From Faucicola mancuniensis (GTDB lineage: Bacteria > Pseudomonadota > Gammaproteobacteria > Pseudomonadales > Moraxellaceae): DNA of 64,000 nt. Where the stretch lies: positions 2,542,001 to 2,606,000 of the forward strand of contig NZ_CP171363.1 of NCBI RefSeq assembly GCF_046523945.1, given 5' to 3'. Position 1 is the stretch's first letter; each line of letters begins with the position of its first letter. The position numbers and the translations under genes were made by a program. The notes under the pieces were generated by a model that did no database searches, was not told the DNA's origin, and saw only the letters and a program-made list of their open reading frames with translations. Below are positions 56,883 through 64,000 of this stretch, piece after piece.

Positions 56883-57338
56883 CTACCCAACCCGCAGTTT
56901 GGGTTTGTACATTGGTACGGCTGTTGTTAATAATAGCCCCATGCCTACCGATATCAAATTGACTAAAGGTGTTTTTAGAAACCCTTGGCTATTTGGGCTT
57001 TGAATGTTAATTTGGGCTAAGCCATTGGCAGTGTTTAACACCGTGGCTTGCTCATTTTTAGGAGCACCCTTATCTGCAATGATTTGGGTCTGTATCTCAG
57101 CATAGGCAACGTTTGCTACTCCTATGCTGACAAGGACAGCAGCAGTGAGACTAACCCATTTGCTATAGCAGTAGTACACGACCTCATTGCTTCCATCTAG
57201 TTGGCTGTCAGCTAAAACTACCTTGTTACTATTCGCACCTTGACTACCGGCTTTGCCTTGTGCCACAGTTTTTTCTGAGACAACAACTAATCGACCTAGG
57301 TGTTTGTTAAAGATAACACGATACAGACGGCTGTTCAT
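56883..57338 (-). CDS. cdiA: CdiA-3 N-terminal fragment: signal peptide and start of TPS domain
   Basis: About 151 residues from ATG 57338 (the frame continues upstream to 57455, but MNSRLYRV is the conserved start with AGGA in front). ESPR signal peptide with cleavage after VANVAYA, then the beginning of the TPS domain (IQSPNSQG). The frame shifts after this at the C3 run and ends about 35 codons later. Confidence 0.75.
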   Translation of the reverse strand: MNSRLYRVIFNKHLGRLVVVSEKTVAQGKAGSQGANSNKVVLADSQLDGSNEVVYYCYSKWVSLTAAVLVSIGVANVAYAEIQTQIIADKGAPKNEQATVLNTANGLAQINIQSPNSQGFLKTPLVNLISVGMGLLLTTAVPMYKPKLRVG

Positions 57339-57676
57339 ATGGGGTTTCCTAATTTTTATCGGTATTTTAACCCCTATCCGTGTTTTTGTATAGTTTTTTA
57401 ATAAATTAATAGGGTCTGCTATCGTTAAATTTAAGTTTAGTCTTTGATAAGCCATTCAAAAATTTTTTAATTTGGTTGATGTGATTGTAAACTTTACTAA
57501 ACACTAAAAAATTAAGTTTTTTTACAATTAAAATTTATATTTATATGATAAATAGTCCAAAAATTCAAAAAATTAAAAATAAATTATCAAAAAATTTGTT
57601 TTATTGTTTTATAGCACTTTTTTATTGAGATTTTTTTATTATTTATCATGGGTTTATATGGTGGATTGTTTTTATT

Positions 57677-57720
57677 TAAAGGGGTTTGGTTACCAATATA
57701 AAGGGGTTTGGTTACCAATA
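57677..57720 (+). repeat. Iterons, type 2 (two direct repeats)
   Basis: Two 22-bp repeats of TAAAGGGGTTTGGTTACCAA plus TA (57677-57698, 57699-57720), directly adjacent, followed by a partial third (taaag). Different from the type-1 iterons, so a separate replicon. Confidence 0.75.
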
Positions 57721-57746
57721 TAAAGTTAATTTTTATTTTTACTTTT

Positions 57747-57773
57747 AAAAGTAATTATAATATAATTACTTTT
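57747..57773. promoter_or_regulatory. Palindromic operator/promoter-like site upstream of type-2 rep
   Basis: A perfect 12-bp inverted repeat (AAAAGTAATTAT, 3-bp spacer, ATAATTACTTTT), overlapping TATAAT boxes at 57756-57761 and 57761-57766 and 19 bp before the rep ATG. A site where dimeric Rep represses its own gene is a reasonable reading. Confidence 0.45.
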
Positions 57774-57806
57774 TTATTATTGGATATTTTTATGGGAAAT
57801 CTAATT

Positions 57807-58708
57807 TGTAAGATATCCTAGCGTTATTTACAGTATTTAGGATAAAATACTGCAAATGAACATACATAAAAACACCAGACTGCTACCGTTTGAAAGAGAA
57901 GCTATTTGGATAGCCTATCATCAAAACAAACAAAGCGTAACATCACTTGCTGAAGAATACAAAGTATCAAGACCAACAATCTACAAGGTATTGAAACTTG
58001 CCAGAGTGAAGTTACTAAAACCACAAACCAGTGTCAATAATCGCTTTAAACAAGCGAAATTTGGCATTAAACGCTTAGCTAAAGTTGAAAAGAGTATACA
58101 AGACAAACTCAAAAAACAAGCCAAGCGTTATAATAAATCCTATCCTGGTGAGATGGTACACGTAGATACAAAACGCCTACCACTGCTCAAAGGACAAAAT
58201 AGCAACAGCCCTAGAGAATATCTGTTTGTTGCCATTGATGATTATTCTCGTGAACTGTATGCTTGTATTATGCCAGACAAAACAGCTTTTAGTGCGGCTA
58301 AGTTTCTGACAGAACAAGTTATTAAACCTTGCCCTTATACGATTGAGGTGATTTATTCTGACAATGGCACAGAATATAAAGGCACAAAAGACCATGAATT
58401 TGTCAAAGCCTGTTATAATAACAACATCAATCAGAAATTCACCAAAGTTGCCAAACCACAAACCAATGGTAAAGCAGAACGAGTAATACGTACGCTCATG
58501 GAAATGTGGCATGAACAATGTGAATTTACAGGTAGTGAACATAGAAAGCAAGAATTAACAAGATTTCTTAATTTCTATAATACCGTTAAACCCCATTCAT
58601 CTTTAACTAAAAAAGATGATATTACTGGCAAAACTCAAACCTTTACTCCTTATGAGTGGTTGGAGTTTTATTTTAAACAAAGTGTAAATAACGCTTGAGG
58701 TTCTTACA
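57807..58708 (+). mobile_element. IS481-family insertion sequence, complete
   Basis: 902 bp. Ends TGTAAGATATCCTAGCGTTA (57807) and, at the right in reverse complement, TGTAAGAACCTCAAGCGTTA: imperfect inverted repeats of about 28 bp. Flanked by a 7-bp direct repeat tctaatt (57800-57806, 58709-58715). It lies inside the type-2 rep gene. Confidence 0.92.
57856..58698 (+). CDS. IS481-family transposase
   Basis: 280 residues, DDE integrase-like. N-terminal helix-turn-helix (SVTSLAEEYKVSRPTIYKVL, 27-46); rve core with D104 (HVDTK), D169 (YSDNG) and E208 (KAERV); typical PQTNGKAERVIRTLM and FYNTVKPHSSL motifs. Intact. Its TGA overlaps a TTG (58695) that opens the downstream rep frame. Confidence 0.93.
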   Translation: MNIHKNTRLLPFEREAIWIAYHQNKQSVTSLAEEYKVSRPTIYKVLKLARVKLLKPQTSVNNRFKQAKFGIKRLAKVEKSIQDKLKKQAKRYNKSYPGEMVHVDTKRLPLLKGQNSNSPREYLFVAIDDYSRELYACIMPDKTAFSAAKFLTEQVIKPCPYTIEVIYSDNGTEYKGTKDHEFVKACYNNNINQKFTKVAKPQTNGKAERVIRTLMEMWHEQCEFTGSEHRKQELTRFLNFYNTVKPHSSLTKKDDITGKTQTFTPYEWLEFYFKQSVNNA

Positions 58709-59399
58709 TCTAATTGTTAAAGATAATGCGTTAATTGAAGCAAGTCATAAACTTGGTGAAGTAGGACAACGTCTTATATTGCTTGCAATATTAAAAGCTA
58801 GAGAATTCTGCGATAATATTGAGCAATTAAAAGATAAAGAATTAATTATTCATGCCAATGATTATATTAATGCTTTTAATGTAGAAAGACAAAGTGCATA
58901 TAAGGCTTTAAAACAAGCTGTACTTGGTTTATATAGAGCTGAATGGGGATATAGATATATTAACAATAGGGGTAATTTGGCGGTACGTTACGAACGTTTC
59001 ACCCAATCTGCCGAATATGTAGAAAATGAAGCCACCGTTAAATTTATGTTTGCTAACGCCATTATTCCGATGTTGGTGGAGCTTGAAAGGGCTTTTACAA
59101 CTTATGAAATAGAACAAGTGGCAAAATTGCAAAGTCGTTATTCTATGCGATTGTATGAATGTTTAATACGTTTTAAAACCACAAAAATATTAAAAATTAG
59201 TTTAGAAGAATTACGTTTTAGATTGGGGTTATTAAGTCATGAATATATTCGTATGAGTGATTTTAAAAAAGATGTATTGAACTTAGCGGTTAAGCAAATC
59301 AACGAACACACCGATATTGACGTAAAATACGAACAACAAAAACAAGGGCGGAAAATTGTTGGTTTTACCTTTAGTTTTAAGCAGAAAAAGGATAAATAA
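58695..59399 (+). CDS. Type-2 Rep, main part downstream of the IS (possible TTG restart)
   Basis: 234 residues. The TTG at 58695 overlaps the transposase stop and would give MRFLHLIVKDNALIEAS, replacing the first five native residues with six from the IS end. Both winged-helix domains are complete. Translational coupling to the transposase, or a promoter in the IS, could keep it expressed. It ends at the nonsense TAA before the C-terminal tail, which may be dispensable. Whether it works is open. Confidence 0.65.
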   Translation: MRFLHLIVKDNALIEASHKLGEVGQRLILLAILKAREFCDNIEQLKDKELIIHANDYINAFNVERQSAYKALKQAVLGLYRAEWGYRYINNRGNLAVRYERFTQSAEYVENEATVKFMFANAIIPMLVELERAFTTYEIEQVAKLQSRYSMRLYECLIRFKTTKILKISLEELRFRLGLLSHEYIRMSDFKKDVLNLAVKQINEHTDIDVKYEQQKQGRKIVGFTFSFKQKKDK

Positions 59400-59432
59400 A
59401 AACCTACCGATGATAATAGTAAACAAAATTCT

Positions 59433-59636
59433 ATGATTAAAATGACTGACAAACAGCGTTTAATGTTTGCTAAAAAACTGGCGAGTTTGCCAGAGTTAGG
59501 CAGTTATGCCCCTATCGGAGCTAGTACTGATGATTTTGCAAACAAAATCGCTGATGAACTGCTAGACCCTACCAAATCTGAGTTTTATTTGCCTTTTTTG
59601 GGTAGGGTGGGGGTTAATTTGGGGGCGATTTACTAG
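59433..59636 (+). pseudogene. Type-2 Rep C-terminal tail after nonsense codon
   Basis: 67 residues in the same frame as 58695-59399: MIKMTDKQRLMFAKKLASLP ... DELLDPTKSEFY. It is the conserved Rep tail, separated only by TAA 59397 and ten codons. Confidence 0.7.
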
Positions 59637-59676
59637 TACCAATACAAAGAATTTTGCCGTTAAGCTGATGTTTTAA

Positions 59677-59814
59677 CTACTTTATGTTCTGGTTGTTTTT
59701 CCAGTTTTGTAAAGTGGTCTTGCTGATTTTGTATTCACTTGCTAGCTTTCGATAGGATATGCCCGATTCGAGTTTCGCTAGTATCATTTGTCGGTAGTCA
59801 GTTGAGTATGCCAT
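59677..59814 (-). pseudogene. Transposase N-terminal remnant, IS630-like, copy 2
   Basis: Same 45-codon remnant as 45194-45331, with two silent changes. It again abuts the rep 3' end, so rep plus remnant were duplicated together. Confidence 0.6.
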
Positions 59815-59819
59815 ATATT

Positions 59820-60041
59820 TTATTGTACCAGTTTTATTTTTCTTTTACTATAGTATAAATTTGCAGCTAGCTCCCTATTTAGAGTTTCAGCGTCTACCAA
59901 ACTTTCATATAGCTTGATAAGAAAATATTCCAATTTCCAATATTTATCCATATCCCAAATGTGTTTCTTTTCTAAAGAATAATTAAAAGACTCTTCATTC
60001 CAAAATATTTCATTACACTCATTATAATGATTAGCAATCAT
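59820..60041 (-). CDS. Small putative immunity protein of an Ntox21-like cassette, copy 2
   Basis: 73 residues, identical to 45337-45558. Here the preceding toxin tail is longer (60044-60145), which supports its role as the immunity gene of that toxin. Confidence 0.55.
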   Translation of the reverse strand: MIANHYNECNEIFWNEESFNYSLEKKHIWDMDKYWKLEYFLIKLYESLVDAETLNRELAANLYYSKRKIKLVQ

Positions 60042-60043
60042 CT

Positions 60044-60145
60044 TTAATCACCTATCCTTTTCAAATTAGCATCGTATGTACCATCACGAGTTTCTTTTTT
60101 ATTAATATTTTTTCTTGAATTAGTTTTTTCCATACACCACCATGA
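60044..60145 (-). pseudogene. Ntox21-like toxin tail with frameshift
   Basis: The minus strand reads NHGGVWKK in one frame and, after an A6 run, TNSRKNINKKETRDGTYDAN and LKRIGD in another. Joined, this matches the Ntox21-like end (HN-GG-x-WK ... RxGTYDxNLNRIGD). The toxin end of CdiA-4 is of the same kind. The front of the domain is missing. Confidence 0.55.
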
Positions 60146-60146
60146 T

Positions 60147-60629
60147 TCATTCTTTTTGTAATTCTTCAGGGAGACTCATAATTACCTTTTTAACAGTTCC
60201 TTTTTTTAATTTTATCTCTCGAAAAGTTTTACCATTATCCTCACTATAAAATAACCTTTCCATATCATTAGCATAACCCAAATACAATACAAGACACCCA
60301 TATTCTTCATAACCTTGAAAACAATCTCCAATATCAGCAAGGTCGATTTTAATAACATCTGGAATCTCACCATAGCCTAATTGTTTATCGGTTATATTTT
60401 TCAATCCCAATTCTCCATTAGTTACTCCACCAGGATAATATGGATTATTAAAAGCTTTTTTCATGTTATGAAAAATAGCGTTTAGTGTATTGTCAAACCT
60501 TTCCTTCTTTGGAAAAAATTCTCCATCAATTAAAATTTTACATATCCCATAATAAAAACTATTGTCTTCTGAAGTTGATATTACTTCCCATAAGATACCA
60601 AATTCCAAATTATCATCTATAATTAGCAT
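60147..60629 (-). CDS. Imm42-like immunity protein
   Basis: 160 residues, soluble. MLIIDDNLEFGILWEVI, YYGICKILIDGEFFPK, DVIKIDLADIGDCFQGYEEY and LFYSEDNGKTFREIKLKKGT fit the Imm42 family. It starts a few bp after a toxin tail of the type also found before the Imm42-like gene at 1600-2079. The toxin is a fragment, so this is an orphan. Confidence 0.7.
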   Translation of the reverse strand: MLIIDDNLEFGILWEVISTSEDNSFYYGICKILIDGEFFPKKERFDNTLNAIFHNMKKAFNNPYYPGGVTNGELGLKNITDKQLGYGEIPDVIKIDLADIGDCFQGYEEYGCLVLYLGYANDMERLFYSEDNGKTFREIKLKKGTVKKVIMSLPEELQKE

Positions 60630-60631
60630 TA

Positions 60632-60785
60632 ATTTAACCTCTTATTATTATTTTGTTCAGGAAAAGCTTTTTTAAGTTGGCTTTTTACATCATCTGTTGG
60701 TTTTAAAGGAGCCTTAGTATCGGCAGTACTACCTGCCCAATGCCAAGTGCCATTATTCGCATCAGTTTTAAAAAGATATTTTTAT
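60632..60785 (-). pseudogene. Toxin C-terminal tail next to Imm42-like gene
   Basis: The minus strand reads YLFKTDANNGTWHWAGSTAD, then PTDDVKSQLKKAFPEQNN and a stop before the immunity gene. The HW-x-G and DVxxxLKK pattern matches 2077-2210. The upstream part is missing: it starts at the end of the preceding immunity gene. Confidence 0.5.
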
Positions 60786-61237
60786 ATAACGAACAAATTT
60801 TTATATAGTTCTCTTATATCCTCATAACTACATTGCCATTCTGAATATTTATCTCCATTGGCAGAAAAAATTTCTCTCTCTATGTTTAATGATAATATTT
60901 TCTGAATGTCTATTTCATTGTTACTTATATTCAAATAATCTTCTTTAAAAAAAATTTTTTCTTGAATATAAAAGTTATTGTGATTTAAATATATCATCCA
61001 TGCTCTTAAAAATTCTATGTCCTTAATATCTTGAATATATGTAGGAAGTATTGCTGATTTATTTAAGGTTAATAAAAAATCTAACTGAATTAGCCAGATA
61101 TCTTTATATTCTTCCAAACTCAAGAATTCGGTTGATATAAAAAAATCTTCGTTTAATTCACCTAAATTGAATTCAACAAAGTATCCAACTTCATTAAATT
61201 GGATACCTTCTTTTAAAATTTTTATATAATTTTTCAT
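60782..61237 (-). CDS. cdiI: Immunity protein for CdiA-4, CdiI-ECL-like
   Basis: 151 residues, soluble. The pattern LSLEEYKDIWLIQLDFLL ... WMIYLNHNNFYIQEKIFF ... YSEWQCSYEDIRELYKNL recalls the CdiI family typified by Enterobacter cloacae CdiI (WLxxL, W-x-LY, Y-x-Q, SEW). The ATG lies 2 bp after the cdiA-4 stop. It should neutralise the toxin of CdiA-4. Confidence 0.65.
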   Translation of the reverse strand: MKNYIKILKEGIQFNEVGYFVEFNLGELNEDFFISTEFLSLEEYKDIWLIQLDFLLTLNKSAILPTYIQDIKDIEFLRAWMIYLNHNNFYIQEKIFFKEDYLNISNNEIDIQKILSLNIEREIFSANGDKYSEWQCSYEDIRELYKNLFVI

Positions 61238-61239
61238 AA

Positions 61240-64000
61240 CTATTTCTTAACATAATTAAGGTTTGTATCGAAAGTTCCTAATCTGTTGCCTTTAGCATCG
61301 AATTTTTTCCAACCATTAGTTACATTGTGCTTATCAATATCAAGTGTGATGTAATCCTTGGTTTTAGGATTATAAAATACTGTTTGCCCATGCGAATTGA
61401 AATGAGATTTATTCGCTGGAATCTCACGAGTATATCCTAATTCTTTTGCTTTTTGAGCTGGCACAAAGAAATCTTGAACCTGAGGATTTGTAGGCAGAGG
61501 TTTTGATGGAGGGTAAGCTTTTGGATTATAATATCGCCCATCTGAACCTTTATATGCAGTAACACGATTTCCATTTTTATCATTAAACGAATATAATGGT
61601 CGCCCGTCAGGAGTAGTTTTTCCAGTATTATAAGCATCTGAAGGTAGACTTTCCCAACAATTATTATGAACCCAAACACCTTCGACCTTATAATTACCCG
61701 CAATAAAGTAAGTATGGTCATTATCAACCGTCAGATTATAAGCAGATAATGGTTCATCTTTTACCTCCACATGCTGTACTACTTGCCATTTACCATCTTG
61801 TGATAAAAGCTCATATCCCGCTTTAAGATTACTCGCATCTACCCATTGAGCATTTTTAATATCACCTTGATAATTATGACCCTCTGATGATGGCGGTAGA
61901 GTTGAATTGTCTTCATTGGTGATACGAGTAAAAAATGGATGAATTTTATTGGAAACAATAGCTTGCGAGTTACCATTCTTATCTTTAATAGTTATATAAA
62001 CTGTTTGTTGATAAGAATTATTATATTGATTCAAAACTTTTTGATAAGAAACTTCACCTGTAAATTCATTCTTCGCTAAAACCATATCGCCAATTTTAAT
62101 ATCGGCAATCGGTTTATAACCATTTTGAGTTTCTACAATCATGTCGCCACGGAAGGAGCATAAGCCTTTGGCGGGTTTTTGCTGAACAGCAGGTTTCGCC
62201 TTACTTACCGTACCTAATCTACCAGTTCCACCACCCCAAAGCTCTGCATTCATTAAATCTGCAATAGCATCCATAGTTCTATTTTCAGCTCGAGCAACAT
62301 TACCTATACCACGAGTAATAGTGTTACTAAAAGCAAAGTCATTACTCATTGTTACATTTGCTCTAAGATTACCACCTCCTAGAGATTCAATTCTTGTATA
62401 ATCGCTTGCAAAAGGTGATGTTTTATTTTCAGGAAACCCTGCATAAAAATTAGCAATTTCAGCTTTACATTGAGCATTATTAAATCTGGTTATACAAACG
62501 TTTTGAAGCCTCGCATCTTGTTGCTTACTTAAATTCTGATAGTAAGCATTTATACCCTGCTTACAATAATTATCATTTCCACAAGCTTTAAGCTGATCTC
62601 CCCATTTTTGTAACTGGACGTGATTTAAATAATTGTTCTCCGTCTGATTAACATTATTAGCAACACCACTTATCTCACCTGTAGTCCCACCAATACCAGC
62701 CGATAATCCAACTAAAACAGCTTTTCTAGTCTCATCATCATAGCCTTGATTTTTCAAATACTCATCAACTTTTGGTATCACAAATGCTGTACCACCACCA
62801 GCCACAGCCCCTTTAATAGAGCCTGTGCCTAACGCACTAACTGCGGTATGAAGTGCCACACGATAAACACCACCCTCACCCCATTTTTCGGCTTCTTCAG
62901 TATTTCCTACATGAATAAGCTCAAGTTGTTTTTGTCCTGCATAATCTCCGACCATTTTCGGAGCTTCCTGCCCAAACGCTTGCGTAATCTGAGTTTGATT
63001 GTTAAGTTCAGCATTTAACTGTTCTGCATTAAACGTATTTCTTAACGGCTCATTGAGTATGTCTACAGTCTTATTCGTCACCTGCGACTGCCCTGCCATC
63101 CCTGTCACCGCCCCATACGTGGTACTGGTATCACTATCCCCCACCTTACCATAACCAATACCGCTGATAGACGGCGAAGCTAACCCTGTTTTGTTGGCAT
63201 TTAACCCTGCACTGATACCGCCACTTATCGATTGACCGTGATAATGAATGTGGTTTTGTATATCACCGACTTCTAACCCACCTTTAAACTGAGTCTGATT
63301 CGCTTCAGGGGTGGCAGTGGTAAAATATGCCCCATTAAAAGAGCTTTTACCATCAACCACCATATCAGAAGATTGGTACTGTAGCCCTGTCTGCTCAGTC
63401 ACTTGGGCTAAGTCCATGGAGAGATTGGATTTACCGCCATTGATACTCACATTTTGTGGGATGCCTTGCATAGACACGTCGGCACTAAAGCCTACATTTT
63501 TTTGTTTACCGTCATATTTAGCGGTATCTTGACGACTGGTCGCAATAATCCCGCCACCGATGTGACCTGTGGCATAATCACCTTTCACCACCGCACCATC
63601 AAGCACCAAGTTACCACCGATGTTTTGATAGGTTGTACCACCGACATTGATATGAGAGTTGGCATTGGTGGTGGTTTCGCCATTGCCATAACCTTTTGCC
63701 ATATTGGCATTGGCAGTAATACCTGCTCCATTTTGCGTGCTGGCATACACCCCAATGCCAAAGCCATTAGATTTATTACTGGTACGGTCATAGCCTGTAC
63801 TGGATGCGGCTTGGTAAATCACATCACCTTCAACGTTATTATACAAGTCTCCCACTAAGTTGATGTCACTGCCTGTCACAGTAAAGTCACTGTCTTTACC
63901 TTTGCCTGCAATGTTTAACACTAAGTTATTGGCATCAATGCTTGATGCCTCATTTTTACCTGATAGGCTATCTTGCACGCTTTTGTTGGATTGACTGCCA
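61240..64000 (-). CDS. cdiA: CdiA copy 4, C-terminal part with HINT and Ntox21-like toxin (continues beyond window)
   Basis: The frame is open to the window edge (first ATG at 63978). Repeats and pretoxin are nearly identical to copy 3, lacking one Ala codon (DAIADLMNAEL). The HINT domain LCSFRGDMIVETQNGY ... VEGVWVHNNC is the same as in copy 3 up to the hinge. The toxin differs: NGNRVTAYKGSDGRYYNPKA, AKELGYTREIPANKSHFNSH, GQTVFYNPKTKDYITLDIDK, HNVTNGWKKFDAKGNRLGTF and DTNLNYVKK. The SHGQ-x-VF, DIDxHN and RLGTxDxNLN pattern fits Ntox21-type CdiA toxins, probably RNases. Confidence 0.88.
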   Translation of the reverse strand, partial: GSQSNKSVQDSLSGKNEASSIDANNLVLNIAGKGKDSDFTVTGSDINLVGDLYNNVEGDVIYQAASSTGYDRTSNKSNGFGIGVYASTQNGAGITANANMAKGYGNGETTTNANSHINVGGTTYQNIGGNLVLDGAVVKGDYATGHIGGGIIATSRQDTAKYDGKQKNVGFSADVSMQGIPQNVSINGGKSNLSMDLAQVTEQTGLQYQSSDMVVDGKSSFNGAYFTTATPEANQTQFKGGLEVGDIQNHIHYHGQSISGGISAGLNANKTGLASPSISGIGYGKVGDSDTSTTYGAVTGMAGQSQVTNKTVDILNEPLRNTFNAEQLNAELNNQTQITQAFGQEAPKMVGDYAGQKQLELIHVGNTEEAEKWGEGGVYRVALHTAVSALGTGSIKGAVAGGGTAFVIPKVDEYLKNQGYDDETRKAVLVGLSAGIGGTTGEISGVANNVNQTENNYLNHVQLQKWGDQLKACGNDNYCKQGINAYYQNLSKQQDARLQNVCITRFNNAQCKAEIANFYAGFPENKTSPFASDYTRIESLGGGNLRANVTMSNDFAFSNTITRGIGNVARAENRTMDAIADLMNAELWGGGTGRLGTVSKAKPAVQQKPAKGLCSFRGDMIVETQNGYKPIADIKIGDMVLAKNEFTGEVSYQKVLNQYNNSYQQTVYITIKDKNGNSQAIVSNKIHPFFTRITNEDNSTLPPSSEGHNYQGDIKNAQWVDASNLKAGYELLSQDGKWQVVQHVEVKDEPLSAYNLTVDNDHTYFIAGNYKVEGVWVHNNCWESLPSDAYNTGKTTPDGRPLYSFNDKNGNRVTAYKGSDGRYYNPKAYPPSKPLPTNPQVQDFFVPAQKAKELGYTREIPANKSHFNSHGQTVFYNPKTKDYITLDIDKHNVTNGWKKFDAKGNRLGTFDTNLNYVKK

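Larger units (their letters stand above)
46059..57338 (-). pseudogene. cdiA: cdiA/fhaB-like exoprotein, copy 3, full extent with two frameshifts
   Basis: Repaired, about 3,760 residues: signal peptide, TPS domain, repeats, pretoxin, HINT and barnase-like RNase. Break 1 is near 56981-56985, where a C4 run of copies 1 and 2 is C3, inside the TPS domain. Break 2 is near 49683, where ttta replaces the ggcc region and makes GSVVV-stop. The GGTACC site broken in copies 1 and 2 is intact here (IRTGTAVSLPNSALYKID). As written no secreted protein would form. No cdiB follows; the region upstream was replaced at about 57450. Confidence 0.8.
57339..57791. other. Non-coding region with type-2 replication origin
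   Basis: About 450 bp. The first 110 bp match the cdiA upstream region of copies 1 and 2, then the sequence changes at about 57450 (ctttgataa, then gccattc). The rest is extremely AT-rich with type-2 iterons and a palindromic operator-like site. cdiB is absent. Confidence 0.6.
57792..59636 (+). pseudogene. Rep_3-family replication initiator (type 2), interrupted by IS481-family element
   Basis: The original start is ATG 57792 (MGNLI), interrupted after codon 5 by the IS at 57807-58708 with the 7-bp duplication tctaatt. It then continues VKDNALIEASHKLGEVGQRL. A second lesion is the TAA at 59397-59399, where the copy at 650-1495 has CAA. After that the same frame continues from 59400 to 59636 with the conserved tail (MIKMTDKQRLMFAKK). 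As written it is broken twice. Confidence 0.85.

Noticed and set aside
58177..58551. Minus-strand frame inside the IS481-family transposase
   Set aside because: Shadow of an intact transposase gene with clear DDE motifs.
1..64000. tRNA/rRNA genes, riboswitches, integron or conjugation genes
   Set aside because: I looked for them and saw no convincing sequence; a covariance-model search would be needed to exclude small RNAs.

Overview
The window looks like part of a large plasmid, or a cointegrate of several plasmids, from a Moraxellaceae bacterium, most likely Moraxella of the bovis/bovoculi kind. This rests on the AT-rich sequence, iteron-controlled Rep_3 replication genes of the Acinetobacter/Moraxella type, and plasmid-borne filamentous-haemagglutinin-like exoproteins, which I recall from Moraxella bovis plasmids. 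The genus call is inference. I see no tRNA, rRNA, CRISPR array, partition system or conjugation system.

One module is repeated along the window: rep gene (+), a run of toxin/immunity cassettes (-), a giant two-partner-secretion exoprotein gene cdiA/fhaB (-), and a divergent outer-membrane transporter gene cdiB/fhaC (+). Unit 1 covers about 0.65-21.7 kb, unit 2 about 22.2-43.7 kb, unit 3 about 44.2-57.3 kb (cdiB missing), and unit 4 starts at 57.8 kb and runs off the window. The cdiA/cdiB parts are nearly identical over 10-13 kb. The variable part is the C-terminal toxin of each CdiA and the immunity gene behind it.

Region by region: 1-549 is an IS481-family element cut by the window edge. 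650-1495 is a rep gene without its 5' end. 1503-2257 holds remnants of toxin/immunity cassettes. 2258-3058 is an IS1-family element. 3159-7097 is a cryptic Tn3-family transposon with tnpA, tnpR and 38-bp inverted repeats. 7098-8653 has a HINT remnant and two tandem membrane proteins that are probably immunity proteins. 8650-19432 is cdiA copy 1 (frameshifted), then cdiB 1 and rep. 23.1-30.2 kb is an array of six orphan toxin/immunity modules, most introduced by the same HINT-end hinge encoding VGRLGVWVHNADCCG. 30185-41477 is immunity plus cdiA copy 2 (PD-(D/E)XK-like toxin), then cdiB 2 and rep. 45.2-46.1 kb has transposase and immunity remnants and a barstar-like gene. 46059-57338 is cdiA copy 3 (HINT plus barnase-like RNase). 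57.8-59.6 kb is a second type of rep gene interrupted by a complete IS481-family element. 59.7-61.2 kb holds remnants and immunity genes, and 61240 to the end is cdiA copy 4 (HINT plus Ntox21-like toxin).

Together this looks like an amplified contact-dependent-inhibition locus. CdiB exports CdiA, the CdiA tip carries a toxin, and the adjacent small gene protects the producer. The orphan cassettes share the hinge and could replace the toxin by homologous recombination. Every cdiA copy has at least one reading-frame break. Several breaks fall at GGCC or similar GC-rich motifs, where the copies differ by 1-3 bases, so sequencing or consensus error is a serious alternative to real inactivation.
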